In this document: positions 7,569 through 16,365 of the stretch, in pieces
Numbering within the stretch: the first letter of the stretch is position 1
How the letters are laid out: each line of letters opens with the position of its first letter
From: Chloroflexota bacterium
GTDB lineage: Bacteria; Chloroflexota; Dehalococcoidia; Lucifugimonadales; UBA3495
Direction of reading: 5' to 3'
DNA: 62,145 nucleotides
Assembly: GCA_028875055.1 (NCBI GenBank)
Contig: JAPPGG010000036.1
Span: forward strand, 1 to 62,145
Notes under the pieces: model-generated
What the model was told of the DNA's origin: nothing
The model's database searches: none
The model's input: the letters and a program-made list of their open reading frames with translations, nothing else
Made by a program: the position numbers and the translations under genes

Positions 7569-8651
7569 TTAGGCCGTCACCTCTTCCAGGAGCATTCCCT
7601 GTTCCCATGCGACCAGGGCGCTGATAATCTCGCCCAGACCCTGTCCGTCCATAATGTTGGGGATGCCGTGGAAGCTGGTGGATATCCGGTGGTCGGTAAT
7701 CCGGTCCTGGGGATAGTTGTAGGTCCGTATCTTCTCGGACCGTTCGGCAGTTCCGACCTGCGAGCGGCGGTTTTCGGAGATTTCCGCGTCGTGGCGTTCC
7801 TGTTCGGCCTCAAACAGGCGCGCGCGCAGCATGGCCATGGCCTTCTGCTTGTTCTTGTGCTGTGAACGCTCGTCCTGGCAGACCACCACCAGCCCGGTGG
7901 GTTCGTGAACAATGCGGACCGCAGTGGCTACCTTGTTGACGTTTTGGCCGCCATGTCCGCCGGCGTGAAAGATGTCGATTCGGAGCTCGTCCTGATTTAC
8001 CTTGACCTCAACCTCGTCGGCCTGGGGAAGGACGGCGACGGTGGCGGTTGAAGTGTGAATCCGACCCTGGGCCTCGGTTTCGGGCACACGCTGGACTCGA
8101 TGAACGCCCCGCTCGTATTTCATTCGGCTGAATGCGCCCTTGCCCTGGATTTCCAGGACAACCTTGTTGTAGCCTCCCAGGTCGGAGGGGCTGGAGTCCA
8201 TGACTTCGACCTTCCAGTGCTGCAGCTGGGCGTAACGGGTATAAAGCCTCGCCAGGTCGCCGGCAAAGAGACCTGCTTCCTGCCCTCCGGCGCCCGCGCG
8301 AATCTCCACAATTACGTCCCGCTCGTCATTGGGGTCGCGAGGCAGGAGAGCTACCTTGAGTTCCTGCGTCAGGACTTCCAGGCTGGACTCAACGGTTTCC
8401 AGTTCCTCGCGGGCCATCTGGACAATCTCGGGATCTCCCCCTTCAGACACCAGCGCCTTCAGGTCGGCCTCTTCAGTGAGCAAGCCCTGGTGCCGGCGCG
8501 CGATTTCCACAAGATCTTCGAGGCCGGCCCTCTCCTTGGCCAGCTTCTGAATCTGTTCGAAATTGGCAGCCACTTCCGGCTTGCCCATTTCGGACTCTAT
8601 TTCCTGATTTCTCTTGACTATGGAGTCAAGCTTCTCAAATATGGTACTCAT
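7569..8651 (-). CDS. prfA: Peptide chain release factor 1
   Basis: A 360-residue class I release factor that reads UAA and UAG. The codon-reading tripeptide is Pro190-Glu-Thr192 (RF1 type, not the SPF of RF2). The peptidyl-hydrolysis motif GGQ is at 234-236 in GGHGGQNVNK. The domain order and length are typical. It starts at ATG 8651 and is the first gene of a two-gene unit with prmC. RF1 does not read UGA, so it would not compete at the putative Sec codon; RF2 would. Confidence 0.96.
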   Translation of the reverse strand: MSTIFEKLDSIVKRNQEIESEMGKPEVAANFEQIQKLAKERAGLEDLVEIARRHQGLLTEEADLKALVSEGGDPEIVQMAREELETVESSLEVLTQELKVALLPRDPNDERDVIVEIRAGAGGQEAGLFAGDLARLYTRYAQLQHWKVEVMDSSPSDLGGYNKVVLEIQGKGAFSRMKYERGVHRVQRVPETEAQGRIHTSTATVAVLPQADEVEVKVNQDELRIDIFHAGGHGGQNVNKVATAVRIVHEPTGLVVVCQDERSQHKNKQKAMAMLRARLFEAEQERHDAEISENRRSQVGTAERSEKIRTYNYPQDRITDHRISTSFHGIPNIMDGQGLGEIISALVAWEQGMLLEEVTA

Positions 8652-8835
8652 CGCAATTCCCGATGAAGTTTGGAGATAGAATTGTGGATACTAATAACAG
8701 GCTCCGACACCAGTCTATACCATCGTATATCTGCCAGCAAGCCGATTATACACAAATGACCGCATTTGCGTCGAATGCCGGGTCAACGTGAGCGGAAACC
8801 GCAGTAGGACTTCACCCTCCAGCGTACAAAGCCGG

Positions 8836-9558
8836 TCAAAAGGGTGGCTTGGTTCCGTAATGGATGGCTACCGTCCCAAATCCCAGCTTACGGTACCCTA
8901 CATTTTCCAGTCCGACCTGCGAGAAAAGGCCGGCAAGCCTGTCCGCCTGCAGGAAGTAGTCCACCGACTGGGGCAGGTATGTGTATGCCGTCCGATCTCC
9001 CGCGACAAGCTGCCCAATTAGCGGCACAATGCCGTGAAAATAGGGGCGGAAAAGGCGGGCCCAGGGCCCGGGGGCCATCGGCGTGAGTTCCAGGGTGGCG
9101 ACTCTTCCGCCAGGCCGTACCACTCGAGCCATTTCGGAGATGGCCTGGGGCAGGTCCGGCATGTTTCGGAGACTGAATCCCGCGGTGACGCAGGCAAACG
9201 CTCCGTCGGGAAAGGGAAGGGCCAGTGCGTCTCCGACGAGAAATGCGACCCGACCCGAGTCCGCTTTTCCTGCCCTCTTGCCGTTGGCCAGGACAATCAT
9301 TTCCGGGAGAAGATCGACACCTACTGAATGCGTGATCCCCCGCGTTCGTGACAAGGCGTAGGCCAGGTCCCCGGTGCCGGTGGCTATGTCCAGGGCAGGT
9401 CCGGTAAGGCCGTCGGCTGCCAGGCGGGCGGCAACCCGCTTCCACCAATGGTGCATGCCTCCGGTCATCAGGGTATTCATCAGGTCATATCGACCTGCGA
9501 TGCGGGCAAAGAGGTCGGCTACATAGGTCTGCTTGGCGTCGCCGCTCAGGTTGGCCAT
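8836..9558 (-). CDS. menG: Demethylmenaquinone methyltransferase
   Basis: A 240-residue SAM methyltransferase of the UbiE/MenG family, catalysing the last step of menaquinone synthesis. The SAM motif ALDIATGTGDLAYAL lies near residue 55, and the family signature GFSLRNMPDLPQAISEMARVVRPGG follows near 140. It is the last gene of a leftward cluster ubiD-ubiA-ubiX-menG, 35 bases after ubiX. The cluster points to menaquinone rather than ubiquinone, but a UbiE role cannot be excluded by sequence alone. Confidence 0.9.
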   Translation of the reverse strand: MANLSGDAKQTYVADLFARIAGRYDLMNTLMTGGMHHWWKRVAARLAADGLTGPALDIATGTGDLAYALSRTRGITHSVGVDLLPEMIVLANGKRAGKADSGRVAFLVGDALALPFPDGAFACVTAGFSLRNMPDLPQAISEMARVVRPGGRVATLELTPMAPGPWARLFRPYFHGIVPLIGQLVAGDRTAYTYLPQSVDYFLQADRLAGLFSQVGLENVGYRKLGFGTVAIHYGTKPPF

Positions 9559-9593
9559 GGGTCAGCTCTGAGGAACTCCGCACCAGAACCGGT

Positions 9594-10229
9594 TCATTCT
9601 TCCCATTCCCTCTCCAGATACTGGAACTCTTCGGGCAATTCCGGAGCCACATTGAGGGCTACCAGCACCCGCTGGGCCACAAAGCGCGCTATGTCCTCCA
9701 CCCCACCAGGCTTCAGATAAAAGGCGGGTTCCGGAGGGAGGATAGTGGCGCCGTTGCGGGTGAGGGAGAGCATGTTTTCCAGGTGTGTGGCGTGCAACGG
9801 CGTTTCCCTCGGGACCAGAACCAGTTTCCGCCGTTCCTTGAGGCAAACGTCGGCGGCGCGCAACAGCAGGTTGTTGGACAGTCCGTGGGCAATGGCGGCT
9901 ATGCTGTTCATGCTGCAGGGAACAATGGCCATGCCGGCGGTGGCAAAGGTCCCGCTGGCAATGGAAGCCCTCATGTCTCCCAGGGGATAGTGGGTAAACC
10001 GGGGGTGTTCCTGCCACTCCGAAAGGGTTTCGCTGAAGGGGGCATCCATCTCCTCCTGCCACACCAGGCGAGCGGCATTGGTGCAAACCAGGATCGTCGG
10101 GATGTCCTGCGCCAGCAGGGCATCCACAGTGGCACGGGCCAGGACCGAACCGCTGGCTCCGGATATGCCAATAACGACCGGCTTTTGGCCGGCGGCTGGG
10201 GAGCCGCCAGGCACGGCAGAAAGGGACAT
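9594..10229 (-). CDS. ubiX: Flavin prenyltransferase UbiX
   Basis: A 211-residue flavoprotein that makes prenylated FMN, the cofactor of UbiD decarboxylases. Family features are the N-terminal GISGASGSVLA flavin loop, VPCSMNSIAAIAHGLSNNLLLRAADVCLKE and the C-terminal PAFYLKP segment. Its ATG lies one base after the ubiA stop, so translation is probably coupled. Its partner ubiD is two genes upstream in the same unit. Confidence 0.93.
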   Translation of the reverse strand: MSLSAVPGGSPAAGQKPVVIGISGASGSVLARATVDALLAQDIPTILVCTNAARLVWQEEMDAPFSETLSEWQEHPRFTHYPLGDMRASIASGTFATAGMAIVPCSMNSIAAIAHGLSNNLLLRAADVCLKERRKLVLVPRETPLHATHLENMLSLTRNGATILPPEPAFYLKPGGVEDIARFVAQRVLVALNVAPELPEEFQYLEREWEE

Positions 10230-10230
10230 G

Positions 10231-11142
10231 CTATATCACCAGAGCCAGGATGGTAAAACCCATAAGCTGAACCGACACATAGCCGTTAATTCTGAAGAAG
10301 ACTGCGCCAATTCTGGAGAGATCGCCAGGGCGGACCTGCGCATTCTCGTAGATTAACAGCAGCGCCGCAATTACCCAACCTATGTAGTAGGGCCAGGCCA
10401 GCTCCAGCAACAAACCCAGGGCCAGCAGCGCGCTGATGGAAAAGAAGTGCATGGTCCTGGCCAGCCACAGGGTTTCGGCAATGCCGATGCGGCTGGGTAC
10501 GGATTTGACACCAAATTCCCGGTCAAATTGAAAGTCGGGGCAGGCATAAATGAGGTCGAAGCCGCCGGCCCACATGGCCACCGCCAGGCTGATCAGCAGG
10601 GGTTCGTAAGACAGCTGGCCCGTCACCCCGATCCAGGCCGCAGTCGGTGCTATGGCCAACGCCCAGCCCAGGCAAAAATTGCAAAGCCAGGTGAAATACT
10701 TGGCGTAGGAATAAAAGACGACGTAAGCGGCGGCAATGGGAGAAAGCAACAGGGCCAGCACATTCAGCTGTGAGGCGCCCACCAGGAGAATTGCCAGTCC
10801 CAGCCCCGCCATTACGGCCACTTCCCAGGATTTGAGCAGGCCGCTGGGAAGGTGCCGGTCCCTGGTGCGGGGGTTGGCCGCGTCTTCCCGGGCATGCACC
10901 AGCCTGTTGGCAGACATTCCCAGGGTACGCGCGCCGAACATTGCCACGTTTATCCAGATAAATATGGACCACCCGGGCCAGGGCTGGCCATTGACGGTCT
11001 GCGACGCCAGGGCCATCCCGATGAAGGCGAAGGGCAGGGCAAAGAGGGACTCCCAGATGCGGATGGAATTGAGGTAAAGGGAGATTCTGCCTAGAACGGT
11101 AATCGGGGCGCTGCGGTTGATTCCGGCGTTTTGCATGGTCAA
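10231..11142 (-). CDS. ubiA: UbiA-family polyprenyltransferase (MqnP-like)
   Basis: A 303-residue membrane protein with about eight helices that attaches a polyprenyl chain to an aromatic ring. The first Asp-rich region is present as NRLVHAREDAANPRTRDRHLPSG and the second as DLIYACPDFQFDREFGVKS. The context of ubiD, ubiX and menG suggests the futalosine-route enzyme MqnP, which prenylates 5,8-dihydroxy-2-naphthoate, rather than 4-hydroxybenzoate prenyltransferase. That choice is inference from neighbours. Confidence 0.9.
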   Translation of the reverse strand: MTMQNAGINRSAPITVLGRISLYLNSIRIWESLFALPFAFIGMALASQTVNGQPWPGWSIFIWINVAMFGARTLGMSANRLVHAREDAANPRTRDRHLPSGLLKSWEVAVMAGLGLAILLVGASQLNVLALLLSPIAAAYVVFYSYAKYFTWLCNFCLGWALAIAPTAAWIGVTGQLSYEPLLISLAVAMWAGGFDLIYACPDFQFDREFGVKSVPSRIGIAETLWLARTMHFFSISALLALGLLLELAWPYYIGWVIAALLLIYENAQVRPGDLSRIGAVFFRINGYVSVQLMGFTILALVI

Positions 11143-11199
11143 CCCATGGCGCCGCGGGCGAGGTCGCAGTCCGGCACGAGCGCCGAACCGGATTTCACA

Positions 11200-12657
11200 C
11201 TATTTGAAACCATATTCAGCCCACTTGCCGTCAACCAGGGTCCGTATTTCGGGGGACATTTCGATGTCCGGGGGCCAGCCCCGGGTATATCCTTCCTGCG
11301 GGCCCTTCCTGGTGGCGTCAATGCCCACTTTGCCGCCAAACCTGGGTGTCGGAGAGCCTACTTCCAGGTCGTCAAGGGGGCCCTCGACAATCACGATGTC
11401 CTGGCTGGGGTTGATGTTGTTGGCGACCCGCCAAGCAACTTCCGAAGGATTCTGGACATCCACGAAGTCGTCCACAACGACGATGGCCTTGGTCAGGTTC
11501 ATCAGGCCTAGTCCCCACAGTCCGTACATTACCTTCCTGGCCTGCCCGGGGTATTCCTTCTTGATAGAGACCAGTACCAGGTTATGAAAAATGCCCTCGG
11601 CGGGCATGTTCATGTCAACGATTTCCGGCATGATCATCTTGATGACCGGCATGAAAATGCGCTCGGTCACTTTGCCCATCCAGAAGTCTTCCATAGGGGG
11701 GCGCCCCACCACGGTGGCGGCGTAAATGGGGTTGCGGCGGTGGGTTATGGTGTTGACGTGGAAGACCGGGTACTCCTCAGGCATTGAATAGTAACCGGTA
11801 TGATCGCCAAAGGGCCCTTCCATGCGCTGCTCGTCGGTTAGAACGTAGCCTTCCAGGACTATCTCAGCCTGGGCCGGAACCAGCAGGTCCACGGTCCGTG
11901 CCCTGACCAGGTCCACGCCCTCTTCCCTTATGAATCCCGCCACGGCCATCTCGTCCATGTCGGGTGGAAGGGGGGCCGACCCGGTCCACATGGTGGCGGG
12001 GTCCGCTCCGATGGCCACGGCCACTTCCAGCCGGTTGTCTTGCTGTTCCTGCGCCACACGGTAGTGGTGCGCTCCTACCTTGTGGGTTTGCCAGTGCATA
12101 CCGGTAGTACAGGAGTCGTACACCTGCATCCGATAGGTACCATAGTTTTGAGTGCCGGTGACCGGATCCCTCGTTATCACCAGGGGCAGGGTTATGTAGC
12201 GGCCCCCATCCATTGGCCAGCACTTGAGGACTGGAAACTTGAAGAGGTCCACCTCATCTCCCTGCAGGACTACCTCCTGGCAGGGAGCGCGGTTGACGCG
12301 CTTTGGCTGATACCGGCCCACCTGGATTATTTGCCCCAGCGTCCGGATCTTGTTCACCAGGCCCTCCGGGGCCCCCTGCGCCAGCTGCAGCATACCCTCC
12401 AGCCTTGCTACCAGGTCGTCAACCTTCTCCACCCCCAGGGCCCAGGCCATGCGCTGGTCGGAACAGAAGACGTTCATCAGCACGGGCATGTCGTAACCCG
12501 TAACGTTTTCGAAGAGCAGGGCGGGTCCGCCGCTCTTGACCATCCGGTCCGCGATTTCCGTCATCTCCAGTTCGCAGCTGACGGGAGTTTTGACGCGATG
12601 CAACTGACCGCCGCGTTCCAGGAAGCTGACAAACTCCCGGAGGTCCTTGTAGTTCAT
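11200..12657 (-). CDS. ubiD: UbiD-family decarboxylase (menaquinone route)
   Basis: A 485-residue prenyl-FMN-dependent decarboxylase. Recognisable stretches are GGRYITLPLVITRDP near 150, the EGPFGDHTGYYS loop that holds the active-site acidic and arginine residues, and the C-terminal GIDATRKGP. It starts at ATG 12657 behind GGGG sequence and heads the ubiD-ubiA-ubiX-menG unit. In menaquinone makers using futalosine, such proteins (MqnL/M-like) remove the ring carboxylate. Substrate is inferred from context. Confidence 0.92.
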   Translation of the reverse strand: MNYKDLREFVSFLERGGQLHRVKTPVSCELEMTEIADRMVKSGGPALLFENVTGYDMPVLMNVFCSDQRMAWALGVEKVDDLVARLEGMLQLAQGAPEGLVNKIRTLGQIIQVGRYQPKRVNRAPCQEVVLQGDEVDLFKFPVLKCWPMDGGRYITLPLVITRDPVTGTQNYGTYRMQVYDSCTTGMHWQTHKVGAHHYRVAQEQQDNRLEVAVAIGADPATMWTGSAPLPPDMDEMAVAGFIREEGVDLVRARTVDLLVPAQAEIVLEGYVLTDEQRMEGPFGDHTGYYSMPEEYPVFHVNTITHRRNPIYAATVVGRPPMEDFWMGKVTERIFMPVIKMIMPEIVDMNMPAEGIFHNLVLVSIKKEYPGQARKVMYGLWGLGLMNLTKAIVVVDDFVDVQNPSEVAWRVANNINPSQDIVIVEGPLDDLEVGSPTPRFGGKVGIDATRKGPQEGYTRGWPPDIEMSPEIRTLVDGKWAEYGFK

Positions 12658-13129
12658 TGGGGTCCCCTGGAGCCGATTGGCGATTTCTTGAGGCGAGCGC
12701 GCCCGGGGACTGCAAGCATTTGTCTCGTCCCCAGTTCAATTCTATAGAGGCCAGGGAAGGGCCGCAACTGCGCCTGGTTGAGGCAAGAGGCTGCAGGCCC
12801 CTTTGGTTGCAAAGGGCAAGGCATGAGCAGGCGCGCTCCCCCAATGGCTGTAGTTAGGGTTGTTGAGTGACGGCCTGAACTGCCGGTGAGATATGGGGAG
12901 TTGTGAGGGAAATGGGTCCGAGCCGAACTTGGGTCGGCGCCGAACCTGCTGCAGTGAAGAACTCGAGGGCTGCCGTGGAGCAGTTCCTTCGAGACCTGGC
13001 CCAGTTACCCGCTGGGCATCCGCCTGTAGAGCACCAGCGGCGCCTGAATGAAGGTTATGAGCGACCAGAGCGGGAGATGGAGAGCGAAAGTAGCGTAACC
13101 TTCGCTCTCGGCAAGCCAGTCTTCGCCCC
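12658..13129. other. Intergenic region upstream of ubiD
   Basis: About 470 bases without a supportable gene. A 76-codon frame on the plus strand (12903-13133) has no family resemblance and I do not accept it. A hairpin of 9 bp (13080-13088 with 13101-13109) lies just beyond the stop of the zinc ribbon gene. It lacks a T-run on either strand, so a terminator role is doubtful. Confidence 0.5.
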
Positions 13130-13435
13130 TTAGTACTGGGTCATAGTGTTGCGATTTCTGCTGAAGCAATCGCTGCAATAGACCGGGCGATCGCCCCTGG
13201 GCCGGAAGGGGACTGTAGCTTCAGCGCCACACTCGGCGCATTCAATCTGGAACATCTCCCTTGGGCCGGAGGAGAAACCGCCCCGCTGCTCGGCCCGCCT
13301 TGACGACCGGCAGGTCTGACATCGCTTGGGGTCGTTCACAAACCCACGGGAGTTAAAGAATTCCTGCTCACCAACGGTGAAGATAAACTCACCGCCGCAA
13401 TCTACGCATACCAGCGTCTTGTCCGAAAGTGCCAC
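13130..13435 (-). CDS. Small zinc ribbon protein
   Basis: A 101-residue protein with two zinc ribbons. The first pairs Cys10/Cys13 with Cys39/Cys42 (VCVDCGGEFIFTVGEQEF, then CQTCR) and the second pairs Cys66/Cys69 with Cys87/Cys90 (CAECGAEATVPFRP, then VYCSDCF). Proteins of this build are common as uncharacterised zinc-ribbon proteins in Chloroflexota and other phyla, possibly contacting nucleic acid. It stands alone on the minus strand. The function is unknown. Confidence 0.82.
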   Translation of the reverse strand: MALSDKTLVCVDCGGEFIFTVGEQEFFNSRGFVNDPKRCQTCRSSRRAEQRGGFSSGPREMFQIECAECGAEATVPFRPRGDRPVYCSDCFSRNRNTMTQY

Positions 13436-13869
13436 CGGTTGGCCTCCTCAGGGTATGGGATCGTATGTGGTCATTAGGTCAACCTGGGCCGATTCAGCGG
13501 CCAGCGAGTCTTGCATAGGGACCTGCCTTGGAAAACCTAACTCCTACCGTACGGCAACAATATATACCTCTCCTTCAATAAAATGCAACCAAATCGGGAT
13601 AAATTCGCAGAAATGCTTGTAAAGATTCGCTAATACAGTTAACCATTACGAAAAGCGTATATTGGCTGTCAAGGATATGAAGACTGGACTTGTCAGCTAA
13701 CTTCGCAGGTGACTGGAAATACGGAACTTCAGGTTTCGATGCCGCCTGGCGCCGCCAAAGACTGAGGAGTTGGCTTGGCAAATACCGGGCTTTAACCGGG
13801 GCTTTCAGTTATGATAAGTCCTCTCGTGGATTTTGCTGACTGTGGACGTGTTGAGGAGGCGGAAGAGGT
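13436..13869. other. Divergent intergenic region, no gene
   Basis: A 434-base stretch, visibly richer in A+T than its surroundings around 13550-13680, between the leftward zinc ribbon gene and the rightward MFS gene. It should hold both promoters. I see no convincing coding frame, repeat or structured RNA. Confidence 0.5.
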
Positions 13870-15174
13870 TTGAGGCTTGGTCCCAGACGAGATGCCCCGG
13901 TTTTCTCGGTTATGAAGGACCGGGATTTTCGGGCCATCTGGTACGTTGGCTCCCTGAGAGAACTCTCCCGGCGCATGGAGCTCCTGGTTCTAAGCTGGCT
14001 GATCCTTCAGGCCACCCAGTCCCCCTTCCAGTTGGGCCTCGTCCTGGTCTTCAATAATCTCCCCAGGCCCGCCCTGTCCCTGTTTACCGGTTTCATTGCC
14101 GACCGCTTCGACCGGTGGCGAATCCTGATGGCCTCCCAAATTATCAATACCCTCGTCGCCGCCGCCCTGCTGGCGCTGATAGTCGCGGACGCCATAGAGG
14201 CCTGGCACGTATTCTCGGCCGTATTTCTGCAGGGCGCCACCAAGGCCCTGGAAGACCCGTCCCGGCGTACCGGAATCCTCGACATAGTTGGCGAGCGGCG
14301 ACTGGTAAATGCCCTTTCCCTGGACAACATCAGCAATACTGCCGGCAAAATGGCCGGGCCGCTGCTGGGCGGAATTATGATTGATACCTCCGGCCCGTTG
14401 ATTTCAGGTATGTTGGGGGGCATTTCGGTGGAGACGGGCGGGTTTGTCGGCGGGGCCGGTCTCATCCTCCTGGTCCACCTGGCAGACCTGGCGGTAATGA
14501 CCCGGGTCCGGATTCCCCGCAAGGAGCGTGCCGCCACCCTGGAGCCGGTGTGGCAAAGCCTGGGAAACGGGGTCCGTTACGCCCTGGCCACGCCTCTCCT
14601 GTGGGGAATGCTGTATGTCACCATAATAATGAACGCCCTTGCCTTCCCGCTGCAGCAGTTCATTCCTGACATTGGGGCCAATAACCTGGGTGTAGGGGCT
14701 GCGCTGGTGGGCCTCCTGGTGGCCGGCGAAGGATTGGGCCAGCTGATCGGCGCCGGCGGCATGGCCCTGACCAGAAACCTGGAACGTCACGGGCTCGTCT
14801 TTGTCCTGGGGTCCACCGCGGTCCTCGTCATGGGCATCCTGTTTGTGTGGTCGCCGTGGTATATGCTGGCCTTCATGGTGCTTATACTGGGGGGAATCGG
14901 GCAGTCGGGCTTTGGCACCATGCAGAGCACGATCACAATGCTGGCGGCGCCCCCGGAAATGCGGGGCCGGATGGTCGGCCTGATGAGCGTGTGCATCGGC
15001 ATTGGGACGCCACTGGGAGGCCTGGCCCTGGGGATTCTCGCGGAAAACTTTGGTACCTCTCAGGGGGTCACGATCAATGCGCTGGCCGGCCTGGCGCTGC
15101 TGGTTCCTTCCCTGGTGCTGACGCCGCTGGCCTGGAGACCTACGCGCCAGGTCGGCCAGCTCCAGCCCGACTAA
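13870..15174 (+). CDS. MFS transporter, EntS/multidrug exporter-like (MFS_3)
   Basis: A 434-residue protein with 10-12 hydrophobic helices. The opening (FSVMKDRDFRAIWY) and the FIADRFDRWRILM loop between helices 2 and 3 match the MFS_3 branch, which exports drugs or siderophores. A segment near residues 175-195 rich in Gly and Ser may be a membrane loop. The start is TTG 13870 or the internal ATG at 13912. I keep the longer form because family members usually have residues before the FxxLxxRDFR motif. No partner genes indicate a substrate. Confidence 0.85.
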   Translation: MRLGPRRDAPVFSVMKDRDFRAIWYVGSLRELSRRMELLVLSWLILQATQSPFQLGLVLVFNNLPRPALSLFTGFIADRFDRWRILMASQIINTLVAAALLALIVADAIEAWHVFSAVFLQGATKALEDPSRRTGILDIVGERRLVNALSLDNISNTAGKMAGPLLGGIMIDTSGPLISGMLGGISVETGGFVGGAGLILLVHLADLAVMTRVRIPRKERAATLEPVWQSLGNGVRYALATPLLWGMLYVTIIMNALAFPLQQFIPDIGANNLGVGAALVGLLVAGEGLGQLIGAGGMALTRNLERHGLVFVLGSTAVLVMGILFVWSPWYMLAFMVLILGGIGQSGFGTMQSTITMLAAPPEMRGRMVGLMSVCIGIGTPLGGLALGILAENFGTSQGVTINALAGLALLVPSLVLTPLAWRPTRQVGQLQPD

Positions 15175-15461
15175 ACCTACGTCCCTGCCTCCTGGGTCAA
15201 ACCCTACCGGCCAGGCTTGCGGCAGAGTTCCGATTCAAGGCTGCTGCTCCGGTTTGCAGTCCTGAGAAGCCGCAGCAACGAGATAGAAGCCCTTCCCGGC
15301 GAATGTCAGCCGCCGGAAGAGGAAAGACGGCCGGCTTCCGGTCGTCCTTGCCCCGGTTTGAGCCTTAGCGTATATTCGGTAGGCCGGCGGGGACTTCCCC
15401 ATTCCCGGGAGGTCCGAAATAACGCCGTGCACTGCGAAGAAAGAAAAAAGAGGAGATTGAA

Positions 15462-15893
15462 ATGGGCAAGATTCTGGTAATCCAGGGTGCGGGAATGAAC
15501 ATGCGGGGGAAGGTTCAGGTAGAAATCTTCGGGCCGATGACCCTGGAACAAATCAATGAGCAGGTGCAGGGTTACGCGGACAATCTGGAGCTGGATGTTG
15601 AGTTTGTGCACTCCAACGTGGAAGGCGAGGTGGCTAACGCCCTCTACGCGGGTCACGACGGCGATGTTGATGCCGCCGTAATAAATCCGGCCGGCTACAC
15701 CAGCCTGAACGGGGTCCTGAGGGCGGCCATCGCACAGGTCCGCTTCCCTGTGATAGAGGTCCACGCCTCCAATCCCACCTCCCGGGGAGCCGTTTCTGCG
15801 GTGCAACCGGTGTGCAAGGGCTCAGTGTATGGCTTCGGGGTGTATGGCTATTACCTGGCGCTGGAAGGACTGAAGCAACAGCTGGAGGGTTAG
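15462..15893 (+). CDS. Type II 3-dehydroquinate dehydratase-like protein, catalytic residues altered
   Basis: A 143-residue flavodoxin-like protein with the type II dehydroquinase layout: ILVIQGAGMN start, INPAGYTS near 75, EVHASN with His101, and the GxGxxGYYLAL end. However, the catalytic Tyr of the consensus REPxIYG is Phe23, and the Arg region is Lys17-Val18. The GPNLN asparagine is lost, and the substrate-contacting His after YT is Ser81. The fold is clear, but shikimate-pathway activity is doubtful. It has a good ribosome site (GAGGAGATTGAA before ATG) and is a single gene. It is probably a repurposed paralogue, with a true aroQ or aroD elsewhere. Confidence 0.85.
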   Translation: MGKILVIQGAGMNMRGKVQVEIFGPMTLEQINEQVQGYADNLELDVEFVHSNVEGEVANALYAGHDGDVDAAVINPAGYTSLNGVLRAAIAQVRFPVIEVHASNPTSRGAVSAVQPVCKGSVYGFGVYGYYLALEGLKQQLEG

Positions 15894-16178
15894 GGAAGTC
15901 TTTTCTCTTGTCAGTACCCGGCGGGCGCTCCATGGCTGGAACTGGACGATGCCCCGCAGCCCAGGACGAAAAACTGGCAATGCGGCTTGCTGGCCCGCCA
16001 CCCCTTCCTGGTTGCCGGTTTGGTACTAAGCGGACTCTTCCTATCTGCCACGTTTTCCCCACATTGCGGCCGGAGTTTTGCAAGACACCGTGAAATGACG
16101 CCAGACAAACCTCTGGCTAAGCAAATAGGACAACAGGCGGTAAGAGAGCCAGGGAGAAGTAAGGAGACCAGGGGTAAG

Positions 16179-16254
16179 TGGTGGAGCTGGCGGGACTCGA
16201 ACCCGCTACCTCTTCAATGCCATTGAAGCGCTCTCCCTGATGAGCTACAGCCCC
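16179..16254 (-). tRNA. tRNA-Ala (anticodon GGC)
   Basis: A 76-base cloverleaf on the minus strand. The acceptor stem pairs GGGGCTG with CAGCTCC (one G-U). The anticodon stem CTTCA/TGAAG encloses the loop ATGGCAT, giving anticodon GGC for GCC codons. The T arm is GCGGG-TTCGAGT-CCCGC. The discriminator is A73, and the CCA end is encoded at 16179-16181. Confidence 0.95.
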
Positions 16255-16288
16255 ACGAAAAAGAGGGCGTCCGAAGACGCCCATACAG

Positions 16289-16330
16289 AATAGCAAAACC
16301 CGGCTGCCGCCGCAACCGGGTTTTGCTATT
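16289..16330 (-). terminator. Strong inverted repeat, probable terminator of the propeller-protein gene
   Basis: A perfect 15-bp stem (16289-16303 with 16316-16330) has a 12-base loop and A/T-rich outer arms. It lies 36 bases after the leftward gene ending at 16366 and 35 bases before the tRNA. It is symmetric, so it could act in both directions. Confidence 0.65.
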
Positions 16331-16365
16331 TTCCACTTGTGAAAACCTGTGATGACCTCCCGGCC

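Noticed and set aside
13080-13109. Hairpin beyond the zinc ribbon gene as a terminator
   Set aside because: The 9-bp stem is clear, but no T-run follows on either strand, so I kept it only as a remark on the intergenic region.
12903-13133. 76-codon plus-strand frame in the gap before the zinc ribbon gene
   Set aside because: No family resemblance and no conserved pattern; its end overlaps the zinc ribbon gene.
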